Assembly: GCF_023656515.1 (NCBI RefSeq)
Contig: NZ_JAMOFV010000006.1
Location: 2,729,957 to 2,793,956, forward strand
DNA length: 64,000 nucleotides
Source of the DNA: Clostridium swellfunianum
GTDB taxonomy: Bacteria > Bacillota > Clostridia > Clostridiales > Clostridiaceae
Reading direction: 5' to 3'
The notes below the pieces were generated by a model that did not search any database, had not been told where the DNA came from, and saw nothing but the letters and a program-made list of their open reading frames with translations. The number at the start of each line of letters is the position of its first letter. Position 1 is the first letter of the stretch. Shown in pieces: positions 32,852 to 41,757 of the stretch. A program made the position numbers and the translations under genes.

Positions 32852-33362
32852 TCAAATCACCATCCTTCTTAAAATAATTTCTCAAGCTATTAAGTCCACG
32901 GTGAAGCCAAGTTTTTACAGTTCCCTCGGGACAATCCAAGATGCTGGCTATGTCCTGGGTAGTCATGTCTTGAAAATATTTAAGAACTACTACTTCTTTA
33001 TACCTTGAATCCAATTTATTTAAAGCTATTTCAATATCAAGCATATCATCTTCTGAAGTGCTGTTAATTGCCTCAATCTCTATAGTTAGCTCAGTTAACT
33101 TCTTATTTCTTTTAACTTCATCTATGCAGTAGTTTATTAGTATTTTAGTAACCCAGGTTTTAAAATACTTCGTTTGCTTTAACTTTTTAAGCTTTATAAA
33201 AGCTCTACAGGTAGTTTCTTGAACAGCTTCAAGTGCCTCCTGCTGACTTTCTAGATAACTATAAGCTATCTTATACAAGCTTTTGCTATATAAGGACATA
33301 AGCTTATAAAATGCTTCATTATCTCCACTTTGAGCTGCTATGACCAATTCTTCCTCGCTCAT
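32844..33362 (-). CDS. ECF-type RNA polymerase sigma factor
   Basis: 172 residues from the ATG at 33362, which has GGGAGG five bases upstream; the longer frame to 33428 would include the promoter's start region. Region 2 ('FYKLMSLYSKSLYKIAYSYL' and 'AVQETTCRAFIKLKKLKQTK') and region 4 ('KYFQDMTTQDIASILDCPEG', 'TVKTWLHRGLNSLRNYFKK') are complete. An extracytoplasmic-function sigma controlling an envelope stress response, held by the overlapping DUF4179 protein. A matching ECF promoter lies upstream. Confidence 0.92.
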   Translation of the reverse strand: MSEEELVIAAQSGDNEAFYKLMSLYSKSLYKIAYSYLESQQEALEAVQETTCRAFIKLKKLKQTKYFKTWVTKILINYCIDEVKRNKKLTELTIEIEAINSTSEDDMLDIEIALNKLDSRYKEVVVLKYFQDMTTQDIASILDCPEGTVKTWLHRGLNSLRNYFKKDGDLNV

Positions 33363-33431
33363 AACTTCCTCCCTAACAGTACGCTGCAATTTATGCATGG
33401 CTGTATTATTTGTTTTCTCTTTCGCCAATTA

Positions 33432-33458
33432 GACTTTGATTAACCCACTTTAGTTTCA
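33432..33458 (-). promoter_or_regulatory. ECF-type autoregulatory promoter
   Basis: On the minus strand TGAAAC (33453-33458) is followed after 17 bases by AGTC (33432-33435), close to the TGAAAC-N16-CGTC consensus of Bacillus ECF sigma factors. It lies about 70 bases before the sigma start codon. Confidence 0.65.
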
Positions 33459-33530
33459 CAAAATATTATTTATTTTTAACTTATACTTTTACCTTAAAGC
33501 CTCTATATTTTTATATTGTTAAATTGTTAT

Positions 33531-33582
33531 CTTCTTTTCTTCTTTTCTTCTTATCTTGTTTTCTTCTTATCTTCTTTTCTTG
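33531..33582. repeat. Simple purine/pyrimidine-tract repeat at the end of tadA
   Basis: About 52 bases made almost only of TCTTC/TTTTC/TTATC units. The last codons of tadA (…FFKKRR) come from this tract, and it continues past the stop. Likely a slippage-prone microsatellite. Confidence 0.7.
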
Positions 33583-34007
33583 AAAAATTCTTTAAGAAGC
33601 CTGCTGCATCGTTCATCATACATCCACTCAAGCTGTGTCTTGTAATTAAGATGATAGTCATTAATTATATCTATAACGGAACCGCAGCCACCTGCAGTTG
33701 GGTCAAAGGTTCCTATATAAAGCCTGCTTATCCTTGCTTGGGAAATAGCTGAGGCACACATTGGACATGGCTCCAGTGTTACATACATTTTACAACCTGT
33801 AAGTCTCCAATTGTTTAAAGCCTCGCAAGCTTTTCTTATAGCTAAAATCTCTGCATGAGCAGAAGGATCCTTTAGAGTTTCCTTGAGGTTATGCGCCCTT
33901 GAAACTATTTTATTATCCTTTACTATAATTGCTCCCACTGGGACTTCTTTTAATTCTAATGCTCTGTTAGCTTCTTTTATGGCTTCATTCATATAAAATT
34001 CTTTCAT
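33567..34007 (-). CDS. tadA: tRNA-specific adenosine deaminase
   Basis: 146 residues from the ATG at 34007 (GGAAAGG upstream); upstream in-frame codons give an unlikely 20-residue hydrophobic extension. Zinc site 'DPSAHAEILAIRKA' (His and catalytic Glu) and 'TLEPCPMCASAISQARI' (PCxxC) are intact. TadA converts A34 to inosine in tRNA-Arg(ACG). The C-terminus 'RCSRLLKEFFKKRR' runs into a low-complexity repeat. No neighbouring translation gene is linked. Confidence 0.93.
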   Translation of the reverse strand: MKEFYMNEAIKEANRALELKEVPVGAIIVKDNKIVSRAHNLKETLKDPSAHAEILAIRKACEALNNWRLTGCKMYVTLEPCPMCASAISQARISRLYIGTFDPTAGGCGSVIDIINDYHLNYKTQLEWMYDERCSRLLKEFFKKRR

Positions 34008-34054
34008 AGCTTTACCTTTCCAATTCAAACTGCTTGTTAAAGTAATTATATCCA

Positions 34055-34096
34055 AAATAAAACACACCTAAAAGATAATTCTTTCAGGTGTGTTTT
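34055..34096 (-). terminator. Terminator of superoxide dismutase gene
   Basis: Minus-strand stem AAAACACACCTGAAAGA / TCTTTTAGGTGTGTTTT with a very short loop, then ATTTTGG; 11 bases after the stop. Confidence 0.85.
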
Positions 34097-34106
34097 GCTT
34101 TGCTGC

Positions 34107-34703
34107 TTATTTCATTGAAGCTGCAAGTCTATTATTTACATCATCCCAATTTATTAAATTCCACCATGCATCAACAAAAGCTGCTCTCTTATTTTGATAT
34201 TTCAAATAGTAAGCATGTTCCCAAACATCAACTATTAATAAAGGGCATACTTCCCATTGAGTTAGATTTTGATGCTTTTCAACTTGAAGTATAACTAGCT
34301 TTTGGAACATTTTATTCCAGCATAAAACTGTCCAGCCTGAACCTTCAACTGCTACTGCCGCTGCGCTAAACTGCTTTTTGAATGCATCATAGCTTCCAAA
34401 ATCTTTGTTAATTTGATCGGCTATTTGCCCTGCAGCTTCTCCACCGCCGCCTTGCTTCATATTTTGCCAGAACATTGTATGAAGAATATGTCCTGCTCCA
34501 TGGAAAGCATATTCTCTTTCCCAGTGCTTAATCAATGCATAATCACCTTTTTCTCTAGCTTCAGCTAATTTAGTTTCTGCATTGTTAAGTCCATCAACAT
34601 AAGCTTTATGATGCATGTCATGATGAAGTCTAACGGTTTGTTCATCGTAATGTGGTTCCAAAGCATTATAAGCGTAAGGTAATTCAGGTAAAGTATAAGG
34701 CAT
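34107..34703 (-). CDS. Superoxide dismutase, Fe/Mn family
   Basis: 198 residues from the ATG at 34703 (GGAAGAG upstream). Start 'MPYTLPELPYAYNALEPHYD' and the four metal ligands: His in 'YDEQTVRLHHDMHHKAYV', His in 'GAGHILHTMFWQNM', and Asp/His in 'IVDVWEHAYYLKYQNKRAAF'. It converts superoxide to hydrogen peroxide and oxygen, an oxygen-tolerance enzyme for an anaerobe. Metal preference cannot be read with certainty. Single-gene unit. Confidence 0.95.
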   Translation of the reverse strand: MPYTLPELPYAYNALEPHYDEQTVRLHHDMHHKAYVDGLNNAETKLAEAREKGDYALIKHWEREYAFHGAGHILHTMFWQNMKQGGGGEAAGQIADQINKDFGSYDAFKKQFSAAAVAVEGSGWTVLCWNKMFQKLVILQVEKHQNLTQWEVCPLLIVDVWEHAYYLKYQNKRAAFVDAWWNLINWDDVNNRLAASMK

Positions 34704-34764
34704 AAAGATCTCTTCCTTTCGTTTTATAAATCTCACACCTTATATTTCCCTAAACCTAAACTAA

Positions 34765-36735
34765 TTATAACAACGGCTTAGAATTAAATTCTATATACTT
34801 CTGTTTTATCTTATGTATATTTCTCATAAACACATTAACTAGTTCAGGATCAAAATGCTTTCCTTTACCATCTGTAATAATCTTAACTGAATCTTCAAAA
34901 CTAAAAGGTTTTTTATAGGGCCTTTCACTTGTTAAGGCGTCAAATACATCTGCCATGGCTACTATTCTAGCGCTTACTGGAATAGCCTCTCCTTTCTTTC
35001 CATAGGGGTATCCGCTTCCATCCCATTTTTCATGGTGTCCTTCTGCTATTTCTATAGCCAATCTATATATGCTTCTTCCTTTTTTGTTTAGGTTATTCTC
35101 TGCCATTCTTAAAACCTTAGCTCCATAGGAAGCATGAGTTTTCATAATTTCAAATTCTTCTTCTGTAAGCTTGCCTGGCTTTAGTAAAATTTCATCCCTT
35201 ATACCTACTTTTCCTATGTCGTGCAAAGGTGCAAACCTTTCAATATCATTTATGTAATCTATATCTATAAAGTCTTTATATTTTTCCTCTTCAGCTAAAA
35301 ACTGAGCTAACATTCTCGAATATATCTTCATACGCTGCAGATGCTCTCCTGTTTCATTATCTCTCTCTTCAGTGAGCTTAGCTAACGCCATAGTGGAACT
35401 TATAATCATGTCTTCCATCAGAATATCCTTCTCTAGTGCAAGCACAATACTATTAGCAAGAGTTTTAAGAAATCTTACATGTTCTTTTCTATAAACATTT
35501 TTAGTATTGCTTGAGAAAAATATAATTCCTATAACTTCGTCATTTTTTCTAAGAGGAAATGTAATGGAAGCTCTTACTCCTTCTTCAAGTAAAATTCTAT
35601 TATACTCTTTAAAAGGCTTGTCTTTTATATACTCCTCCAAATCATTTATAATTCTCTCTTCGCCCGTTTCAACAATTTTTTCAAGGCTTGTATTCTTTAA
35701 AGTAACTGTTTTTCCTAAAAGCTTTTGAGGCAAATTAGTATGAAATTTATCACAAGCAGCATAGGCAGCTGTTATATTTTTCTTATCATCATCTATCAAT
35801 GCAACTCCAATATAGGTGTATGGAATATATTTTGAAAAATCTTTAAATATATAATTTAGCACATCTTTAAAAGGAATATTTCTATTTAAGTTTTCAATAA
35901 ACAGTATCAAGCTATTTAACTGATCAAAAAGCATAGTTACTTCTGAGAAGGCCGGAAGAGATTCCTGACCTGCAGCCGTCATAAGAGGTTCCTGCTCTAC
36001 TTTAATACCTAGAGTAGATACTCCCTTTGATAATTGGCTGATTGGTATAAACAAACTCTTATATGCTCTCTTAATGAACACCGCAAGGAATATAAGCATC
36101 AGAAGAGGTAAAATCATAAATAAATAATATATTATAGTAGCCCTTTTGTTATTATAGCTTAATACATTTTCCGTTACTTGATTGCTGTAATTTAAAAGAA
36201 CTTCATTATTTTCATTTATGTATTTTACTGCATCTAAAAATTCAGTCGAATTATTTTGTTCTTTAATGACCTTATTTATTGCTTCCTTAAAACTCGTCCA
36301 AACTTTTTCCTGCTCATCTATTATTTTATTTAATTCATTAAAATTTCCTTTGAAACGTATACCTTTTCCATCTGCTTCAACATAACCCTTTTTGATATTG
36401 CTAAGCTGTTTATCATATTCGTTCATTGATAAGCTCAATTCATCTATAGTTTTTATAGTTCTGCTTTTAAGCTCATCTTTATCTATTTCATATAGAACTT
36501 GTCCATTTGTAATTGTTGTTAACTCATAAATTCTGCCTACATCCTTAGCCATCATTTGAGTAAGCATTCTCTGCTTTCCTAGAGTATTTATAAGATTATT
36601 GTTATTGTTTGTTTTGCTTAAATTTAAAAATAGTAAGATAAATATAGACATCATTACTGCAGCTATTATTGAAATTATCAGTTTAATATGCTGTTTGTAA
36701 AGCTCAGCAATTGATTTTTGATTTTGATGCTTCAA
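34765..36735 (-). CDS. HD-GYP c-di-GMP phosphodiesterase with PilJ-type sensor and GAF domain
   Basis: 656 residues, TTG start with GGAGG nine bases upstream. Membrane segments near residues 17-37 and 205-225 frame a helical extracellular domain of the PilJ/NarX type ('LINTLGKQRMLTQMMAKDVG'). A GAF domain follows (about 285-430). The HD-GYP domain has 'APLHDIGKVGIRDEILLKPGK', 'EGHHEKWDGSGYP' and 'IVAMADVFDALTSERPY', all catalytic residues present. It should degrade c-di-GMP in response to a small extracellular signal, and so could lower expression from the riboswitch at 12.3 kb. Confidence 0.9.
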   Translation of the reverse strand: MKHQNQKSIAELYKQHIKLIISIIAAVMMSIFILLFLNLSKTNNNNNLINTLGKQRMLTQMMAKDVGRIYELTTITNGQVLYEIDKDELKSRTIKTIDELSLSMNEYDKQLSNIKKGYVEADGKGIRFKGNFNELNKIIDEQEKVWTSFKEAINKVIKEQNNSTEFLDAVKYINENNEVLLNYSNQVTENVLSYNNKRATIIYYLFMILPLLMLIFLAVFIKRAYKSLFIPISQLSKGVSTLGIKVEQEPLMTAAGQESLPAFSEVTMLFDQLNSLILFIENLNRNIPFKDVLNYIFKDFSKYIPYTYIGVALIDDDKKNITAAYAACDKFHTNLPQKLLGKTVTLKNTSLEKIVETGEERIINDLEEYIKDKPFKEYNRILLEEGVRASITFPLRKNDEVIGIIFFSSNTKNVYRKEHVRFLKTLANSIVLALEKDILMEDMIISSTMALAKLTEERDNETGEHLQRMKIYSRMLAQFLAEEEKYKDFIDIDYINDIERFAPLHDIGKVGIRDEILLKPGKLTEEEFEIMKTHASYGAKVLRMAENNLNKKGRSIYRLAIEIAEGHHEKWDGSGYPYGKKGEAIPVSARIVAMADVFDALTSERPYKKPFSFEDSVKIITDGKGKHFDPELVNVFMRNIHKIKQKYIEFNSKPLL

Positions 36736-36841
36736 TGTTATGCCCTCCTTAAACAGCGAGTACTCTAAAACACTAGTTTCGACAATATTATTATATAGCT
36801 AATAGGTATTCTTTGCTATTATAATTTCATTATTATATAAA

Positions 36842-36878
36842 TAAAAAACTCTGTAGATTAATTAATCTACAGAGTTTT
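36842..36878 (-). terminator. Terminator of tRNA-Arg
   Basis: Perfect stem AAAACTCTGTAGATTA / TAATCTACAGAGTTTT, followed on the minus strand by TTATTTATAT. Confidence 0.85.
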
Positions 36879-36955
36879 TGGTGTTCCCGGCGGGAATCGA
36901 ACCCACGGCCTACCGCTTAGGAGGCGGTCGCTCTATCCTTCTGAGCTACGGAAAC
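36879..36955 (-). tRNA. tRNA-Arg (anticodon CCU)
   Basis: 77 nt with encoded CCA. Acceptor GUUUCCG / CGGGAAC (one U-G), anticodon loop CUCCUAA in stem ACCGC/GCGGU, TψC arm GUGGGUUCGAUUCCCGC. Reads AGG. Confidence 0.95.
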
Positions 36956-37130
36956 ATATTAATATTACCATAACATTTTATTACAATATAAATTATGTGT
37001 CAATAGCCTTTAAAAAATGGATAAGAATCCATATTAATTACAAATACTAGTTTTAAAAATGATTATTTTGATATATGCTTTAATTAAAGGCTAATTGGCA
37101 TAATATTCACAATATAACCAGGAGGTCGCT

Positions 37131-38519
37131 ATGAAGAAAATTAATATAACTGAAACTGTGCTTAGAGATGCAAATCAGTCTCTTATTGCAACAAGACTTT
37201 CCTTTGACCTGTTTGCTCCAATACTTAAAGAGCTTGATGAAGTTGGCTATCATTCACTTGAATGCTGGGGCGGGGCTACCTTTGACTCCTGTATAAGATA
37301 CTTGAACGAAGATCCTTGGGAAAGATTAAAAAAAATAAAAACCATAGTTAGAAAAACTCCGCTTCAAATGCTTTTAAGAGGTCAAAACCTTTTAGGCTAT
37401 AAGCATTATCCAGATGATGTGGTTAGAAAATTTATTAAAATGGCTGTTTACTATGGTATGGATATAATAAGAATATTTGATGCTTTAAATGATTTTAGAA
37501 ATATTGAAGTTGCTATGGAGGAAACAAAAAAACAAGGCGCTCATGCTCAAGGCTGCATTGTATATACAGTTAGCCCTATTCATGATATAGAAAGCTATAT
37601 TAAGCTAGCAAAACAGCTTGAGAATATAGGTGCAGACTCCATATGCATAAAAGATATGGCTGGACTTATAATGCCTAGAATTGCCTATAATTTAGTTAAG
37701 AGTATAAAGGAAGTTGTAAACGTGCCTGTAATCTTGCATTCTCATTCAACAAACGGCATAGCAGAAATGTCTTATTTAAAGGCTGCTGAAGCTGGAGTAG
37801 ATGGAATAGACTGCGCAATATCTTCTTTCTCAAGTGGAACCTCACAGCCTCCAACAGAATCTATGCACTATGTCTTAGAAGATATGGACTTTAATACTGG
37901 TCTTCAGGCTTCCAAGCTAAAAGCTGTTAATGACTTTTTTAAGCCTATAAGAGATGATTTTTCCAAGTCAGGAGTCTTAGATTCAAAGGTATTAACTCCA
38001 CAGCCTGAGGCTTTAACCTATCAAATTCCTGGTGGAATGCTCTCTAATATGATATCTCAACTTAAGAATCAAAATGCTATAGATAAACTTGATGCTGTAT
38101 TAAACGAAGTCCCACGAGTTAGAGAAGACTTAGGCTATCCCCCATTGGTTACCCCAATGAGTCAAATGGTGGGTACTCAAGCTACAGTAAATATTCTTAC
38201 AGGGGAACGGTACAAAATGATTCTTAAGGAAGTTAAGGCTTACTGTAAAGGTGAATATGGAAAAGCACCTGGAAGAATAAATGAAGAACTACTAGAAAAA
38301 GCACTAGGAAATGAAAAACCTATAACTATAAGATTTGCGGATACCTTAGAACCTGCTTTTGATAAAGCGAAAGAACATTTGAAGGATACAACTACTCATG
38401 ATGAGGATGTACTTTCCTACCTTCTCTTCCCTCAAATAGCAGAAGACTTTATAAAAAATAAAAATATGCATCCAACAACTGAGCATGCAAGAAGAGAATA
38501 CAAAAGCCAGCCTATATAG
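37131..38519 (+). CDS. Carboxyltransferase (oxaloacetate decarboxylase alpha / 5S-type) without biotin domain
   Basis: 462 residues. HMGL-like TIM barrel: 'ITETVLRDANQSLIATRLSF', 'ECWGGATFDSCIRYLNEDPW', the lysine in 'SICIKDMAGLIMPRIAY' that becomes carboxylated, metal-binding 'VILHSHSTNGIAE', and the conserved C-terminal carboxylase domain 'IPGGMLSNMISQLKNQNAID'. The biotinyl domain with MKM is missing, so the partner carrier must be encoded elsewhere. Possible roles: pyruvate/oxaloacetate transcarboxylation or sodium-pump decarboxylase. It starts 176 bases after tRNA-Arg with CAGGAGG upstream. Confidence 0.9.
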   Translation: MKKINITETVLRDANQSLIATRLSFDLFAPILKELDEVGYHSLECWGGATFDSCIRYLNEDPWERLKKIKTIVRKTPLQMLLRGQNLLGYKHYPDDVVRKFIKMAVYYGMDIIRIFDALNDFRNIEVAMEETKKQGAHAQGCIVYTVSPIHDIESYIKLAKQLENIGADSICIKDMAGLIMPRIAYNLVKSIKEVVNVPVILHSHSTNGIAEMSYLKAAEAGVDGIDCAISSFSSGTSQPPTESMHYVLEDMDFNTGLQASKLKAVNDFFKPIRDDFSKSGVLDSKVLTPQPEALTYQIPGGMLSNMISQLKNQNAIDKLDAVLNEVPRVREDLGYPPLVTPMSQMVGTQATVNILTGERYKMILKEVKAYCKGEYGKAPGRINEELLEKALGNEKPITIRFADTLEPAFDKAKEHLKDTTTHDEDVLSYLLFPQIAEDFIKNKNMHPTTEHARREYKSQPI

Positions 38520-38530
38520 GCCGGCTTTTT
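38503..38530. terminator. Bidirectional terminator
   Basis: Stem AAGCCAGCCTA / TAGGCCGGCTT with T-runs on both strands, shared by the carboxyltransferase and the convergent RpiR-type gene. Confidence 0.88.
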
Positions 38531-39388
38531 CTAAATGCTCTTTTTTTCTCTAGTGGCTTTTCTAGTTCTGTTAAGATGCTTTTTAATCTTGTCAAAATCC
38601 TTACTAGCAACACCAGTAAATAATATATCTATAACGTTAAGCTGAGCTATTCTAGAGGACATCGCACCGCTTCTTATGCTTATTTCTGGTGCTGATACAA
38701 AAAGATTAATATCGCAGAAATCACTTATAGTACTCTGACCAAACTTTGTTATACTGATAGTTGTAGCTCCCGATTCCTTTGCAACACTTATGGATTCATA
38801 AGTATCCTTTGTTTCACCTGAATATGAAACAGCAATTGCCACATCGCCCTTATTAAGGTTCGCCGCTGAAACTATTTGAACATGAGGATCTGGATAAGCT
38901 AATGCTACTTTATTAATTCTTGAGAACTTCTGAGCAGCATCAAGTGCAATTATATGAGAAGCTCCCACACCGTAAAACTCTATTCTATCAGCTTTCGATA
39001 TAGCCTCAACAGCTTCTTCTATAGCTTTATAGGATATTATCTCTAACGTATTTTCTATGGACTTTTTATTGTTATAGCTTATATTTTGAATTATGGATTT
39101 TAAATCGTCACCTGGCTCAACATCCGTATATTGCTCACCCTCATCATCTCTTGCCATGAAAGCAATATCTCTTGTGATACTTATTTTAAAATCCTTGTAG
39201 CCTTTAAAATCTAAAAGCTTACACAGCCTAACAACAGTAGCTTCACTAGAACCACTCTTTTCTGCCAATTCTCCTATAGACAGGTGGGATATGTCTGATG
39301 GATTGTCTACAATATACTGTGCCACCTTTTTTTCCGATGGATTTAAGTCCTGGATAATCTCTTTTATTTTTATTAAGCTTCCAGCCAT
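38531..39388 (-). CDS. MurR/RpiR family transcriptional regulator
   Basis: 285 residues. N-terminal HTH_6 domain ('[20 protein letters not shown]' and '[20 protein letters not shown]') and a C-terminal SIS sugar-phosphate isomerase-like domain with '[20 protein letters not shown]', '[20 protein letters not shown]'. It should sense a phosphosugar such as GlcNAc-, MurNAc- or ManNAc-phosphate. Sialic acid catabolism in many Firmicutes uses this family, but the nan genes here are 12 kb away and have their own regulators, so the target is unsure. Confidence 0.9.
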   Translation of the reverse strand: MAGSLIKIKEIIQDLNPSEKKVAQYIVDNPSDISHLSIGELAEKSGSSEATVVRLCKLLDFKGYKDFKISITRDIAFMARDDEGEQYTDVEPGDDLKSIIQNISYNNKKSIENTLEIISYKAIEEAVEAISKADRIEFYGVGASHIIALDAAQKFSRINKVALAYPDPHVQIVSAANLNKGDVAIAVSYSGETKDTYESISVAKESGATTISITKFGQSTISDFCDINLFVSAPEISIRSGAMSSRIAQLNVIDILFTGVASKDFDKIKKHLNRTRKATREKKSI

Positions 39389-39612
39389 AATTTATCCTCT
39401 CTCGCTTCCTTATACTTATATAAATATTATAAATTATTTGACGATAAATACAAGGAAAATCTAAGGAGACATCCTAAACTACGACGAATTTAGACAGATT
39501 ATGCATTCTAAACCTGAAATATTTATTTGATAAACTTGCATTTTGTGTATAAAATTAATGTAATAAAGTGCTTATGATATAGATAGACTTCAGTTTAGGA
39601 GGCTTTAATTAC

Positions 39613-40428
39613 ATGAATTATAGAAAAAAGTATTTAGAAGAGACTAAGAGAATAGTTGTAAAGGTTGGTACATCGACTTTGACTCACTCAAGTGGTCTAT
39701 TAAATTTATCTCGTATTGAAGAGCTTGTTAGGCAGCTAGCAGACTTGCACAATCAAAATTATGAGGTAATATTAGTGACTTCTGGGGCAGTTGGGGCAGG
39801 TATGGGCAAGCTTGGACTTAAGACGAAGCCAAAGACTATACCAGAAAAACAGGCAGCTGCAGCGGTAGGTCAGGGAATTCTTTTGCATATGTATGAGAAG
39901 CTATTTTCAGAATACGGAAAAACAGTGGCACAAATGCTTTTAACAAAGGCGGATTTTTCTAATAAACATAGAGCCTCTAATGCTAAAAACACCTTTCTTG
40001 CCTTATTAAACCTGGGGGTTATCCCTATAGTAAATGAAAATGATGCTGTTGTAGTAGATGAAATAAAGGTAGGAGATAATGATACTTTATCTGCCTTGGT
40101 AGCAAGCTTGATAGAAGCCGATTTATTAATATTGCTTTCAGATATTGATGGTTTATATAACGATAATCCTAATATAAATCCTAATGCCTCCCTTATACCA
40201 TTTGTAGATCATATTAATGCTGAAATTGAAAAGACTGCAAGCGGTGCAGGTACAAAGCTTGGAACTGGTGGTATGACTACAAAGCTTTCTGCTTCAAAAA
40301 TAGCTACTTCGGCAGGAACAGCAATGGTGATTGCAAACGGATCAAAAAAAGGAATACTTCAAGACATAGTAAACTGCAGCGAAGTGGGCACGCTATTTAG
40401 GCCTAATGACAATTTTGAAAAAATTTAA
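39613..40428 (+). CDS. proB: Glutamate 5-kinase
   Basis: 271 residues, the short form without the C-terminal PUA domain. '[20 protein letters not shown]' (ATP/phosphate loop), '[18 protein letters not shown]', '[20 protein letters not shown]' and '[18 protein letters not shown]' are conserved. It phosphorylates glutamate, the first step of proline synthesis. It starts with TAGGAGG upstream and is 21 bases ahead of proA. A promoter with TTGCAT and TGTAAT (17-base spacing) is possible at about 39531-39560. Confidence 0.95.
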   Translation: MNYRKKYLEETKRIVVKVGTSTLTHSSGLLNLSRIEELVRQLADLHNQNYEVILVTSGAVGAGMGKLGLKTKPKTIPEKQAAAAVGQGILLHMYEKLFSEYGKTVAQMLLTKADFSNKHRASNAKNTFLALLNLGVIPIVNENDAVVVDEIKVGDNDTLSALVASLIEADLLILLSDIDGLYNDNPNINPNASLIPFVDHINAEIEKTASGAGTKLGTGGMTTKLSASKIATSAGTAMVIANGSKKGILQDIVNCSEVGTLFRPNDNFEKI

Positions 40429-40449
40429 TTAATAGGAGTGTTATACGGT

Positions 40450-41703
40450 ATGGATAATAAAGCTTATATTGAGGAAAAGGGAAAAAGATCAAAAGAAGCA
40501 GCAAGAACACTTGGAAATACAGCTACAAATATAAAAAATAAAGCTTTGAATATGATGGCAGAAGCACTTATTCAAAATGTTTCATTTATTTTAAATGAAA
40601 ATAAAAAGGATATGGAGACTGGACAAGATAAGGGCTTATCAAGAGCTATGCTTGACAGGCTTTTACTAAATGAAAAAAGAATTGCTGATATGGCTGAAGG
40701 ATTAAGGCAAATTGCAGCTCTTCCAGATCCTATTGGTGAAGTCACCAAAGGTTTTCAAAGACCTAACGGACTTAGAATAAACCAAGTAAGAGTTCCTTTT
40801 GGAGTAATAGGCATTATTTATGAGGCTAGACCTAATGTAACTGTTGATGCTGCCGGTCTTTGCATCAAGTCTGGAAATGCTGTGCTGCTGCGTGGCGGCT
40901 CTGAAGCATTAAATTCCAATAAGGCTATTGCAGAAATAATAGCAAAGGCTGGAGATGCTGCTGGTTTGCCTGAAAACAGTATTCAGTATATAGATATAAA
41001 AGACAGAGAAGCTGTGAACATAATGTTGAAGCTAAATTCTTATATTGATGTGCTTATTCCACGAGGTGGAGCAGGATTAATTAGGAATGTAGTACAAAAT
41101 GCTACAGTTCCAGTTATAGAAACAGGTGTAGGCAATTGTCATGTATATGTAGATTCCGATGCTGATTTAAGCATGGCTGAAGATATTATAATAAATGCAA
41201 AAACACAAAGACCTGCTGTATGCAATGCTATGGAGACTTTACTTGTTCATAAAGATTGCTATAAGGAACTTTTAGAAAAATTGGCTCCCAAATTGGTATC
41301 TCTAGGTGTTGAAATAAGAGGATGTGAAAAAACTCAGGCTTTAATTAAAGCTGCAGTACCAGCCAGTAAAGAGGATTGGTCCACAGAATTTTTAGATTTA
41401 ATTCTTGCTGTAAAAATAGTAGACTCTTTAGATGAGGCAATAGAACACATATATAAATATGGAACTAAGCATTCAGAAGCAATTATAACAAATAATTATT
41501 TTAACTCGCAAAGATTCTTAAAGGAGATTGATGCAGCTGCAGTATATGTAAATGCCTCTACAAGATTTACAGATGGCTTTGAATTCGGCTTTGGAGGAGA
41601 GATAGGTATAAGTACTCAAAAGCTTCATGCCAGAGGACCAATGGGATTGGAGCAGCTTACAAGCATAAAATATATGATTTACGGAGAAGGTCAAGTTAGG
41701 TAA
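40450..41703 (+). CDS. proA: Glutamate-5-semialdehyde dehydrogenase (gamma-glutamyl phosphate reductase)
   Basis: 417 residues from the ATG at 40450; the in-frame GTG at 40438 overlaps the AGGAG site and is unlikely. 'GVIGIIYEARPNVTVDAAGL', the glycine motif, catalytic Cys in 'AKTQRPAVCNAMETLLVHKD' and 'FTDGFEFGFGGEIGISTQKL' are present. It reduces gamma-glutamyl phosphate with NADPH to the semialdehyde, completing the route to pyrroline-5-carboxylate. ProC is not in the window. Confidence 0.95.
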   Translation: MDNKAYIEEKGKRSKEAARTLGNTATNIKNKALNMMAEALIQNVSFILNENKKDMETGQDKGLSRAMLDRLLLNEKRIADMAEGLRQIAALPDPIGEVTKGFQRPNGLRINQVRVPFGVIGIIYEARPNVTVDAAGLCIKSGNAVLLRGGSEALNSNKAIAEIIAKAGDAAGLPENSIQYIDIKDREAVNIMLKLNSYIDVLIPRGGAGLIRNVVQNATVPVIETGVGNCHVYVDSDADLSMAEDIIINAKTQRPAVCNAMETLLVHKDCYKELLEKLAPKLVSLGVEIRGCEKTQALIKAAVPASKEDWSTEFLDLILAVKIVDSLDEAIEHIYKYGTKHSEAIITNNYFNSQRFLKEIDAAAVYVNASTRFTDGFEFGFGGEIGISTQKLHARGPMGLEQLTSIKYMIYGEGQVR

Positions 41704-41720
41704 ATTAATAATATAAATAT

Positions 41721-41755
41721 AAAAAGAGGGTGCCTATTTTCTAGACACCCTCTTA
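41721..41755. terminator. Terminator between proBA and the YhgE/Pip gene
   Basis: Stem GAGGGTGCCTA / TAGACACCCTC; on the minus strand TTTTTATATT follows, on the plus strand only TTAAATT. Strong for the YhgE/Pip gene, weaker for proA. Confidence 0.82.
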
Positions 41756-41757
41756 AA

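Noticed and set aside
33516-33752. Plus-strand open frame of 78 codons across the tadA 3' end
   Set aside because: Its start is formed by the pyrimidine microsatellite and the rest is antisense to conserved TadA.
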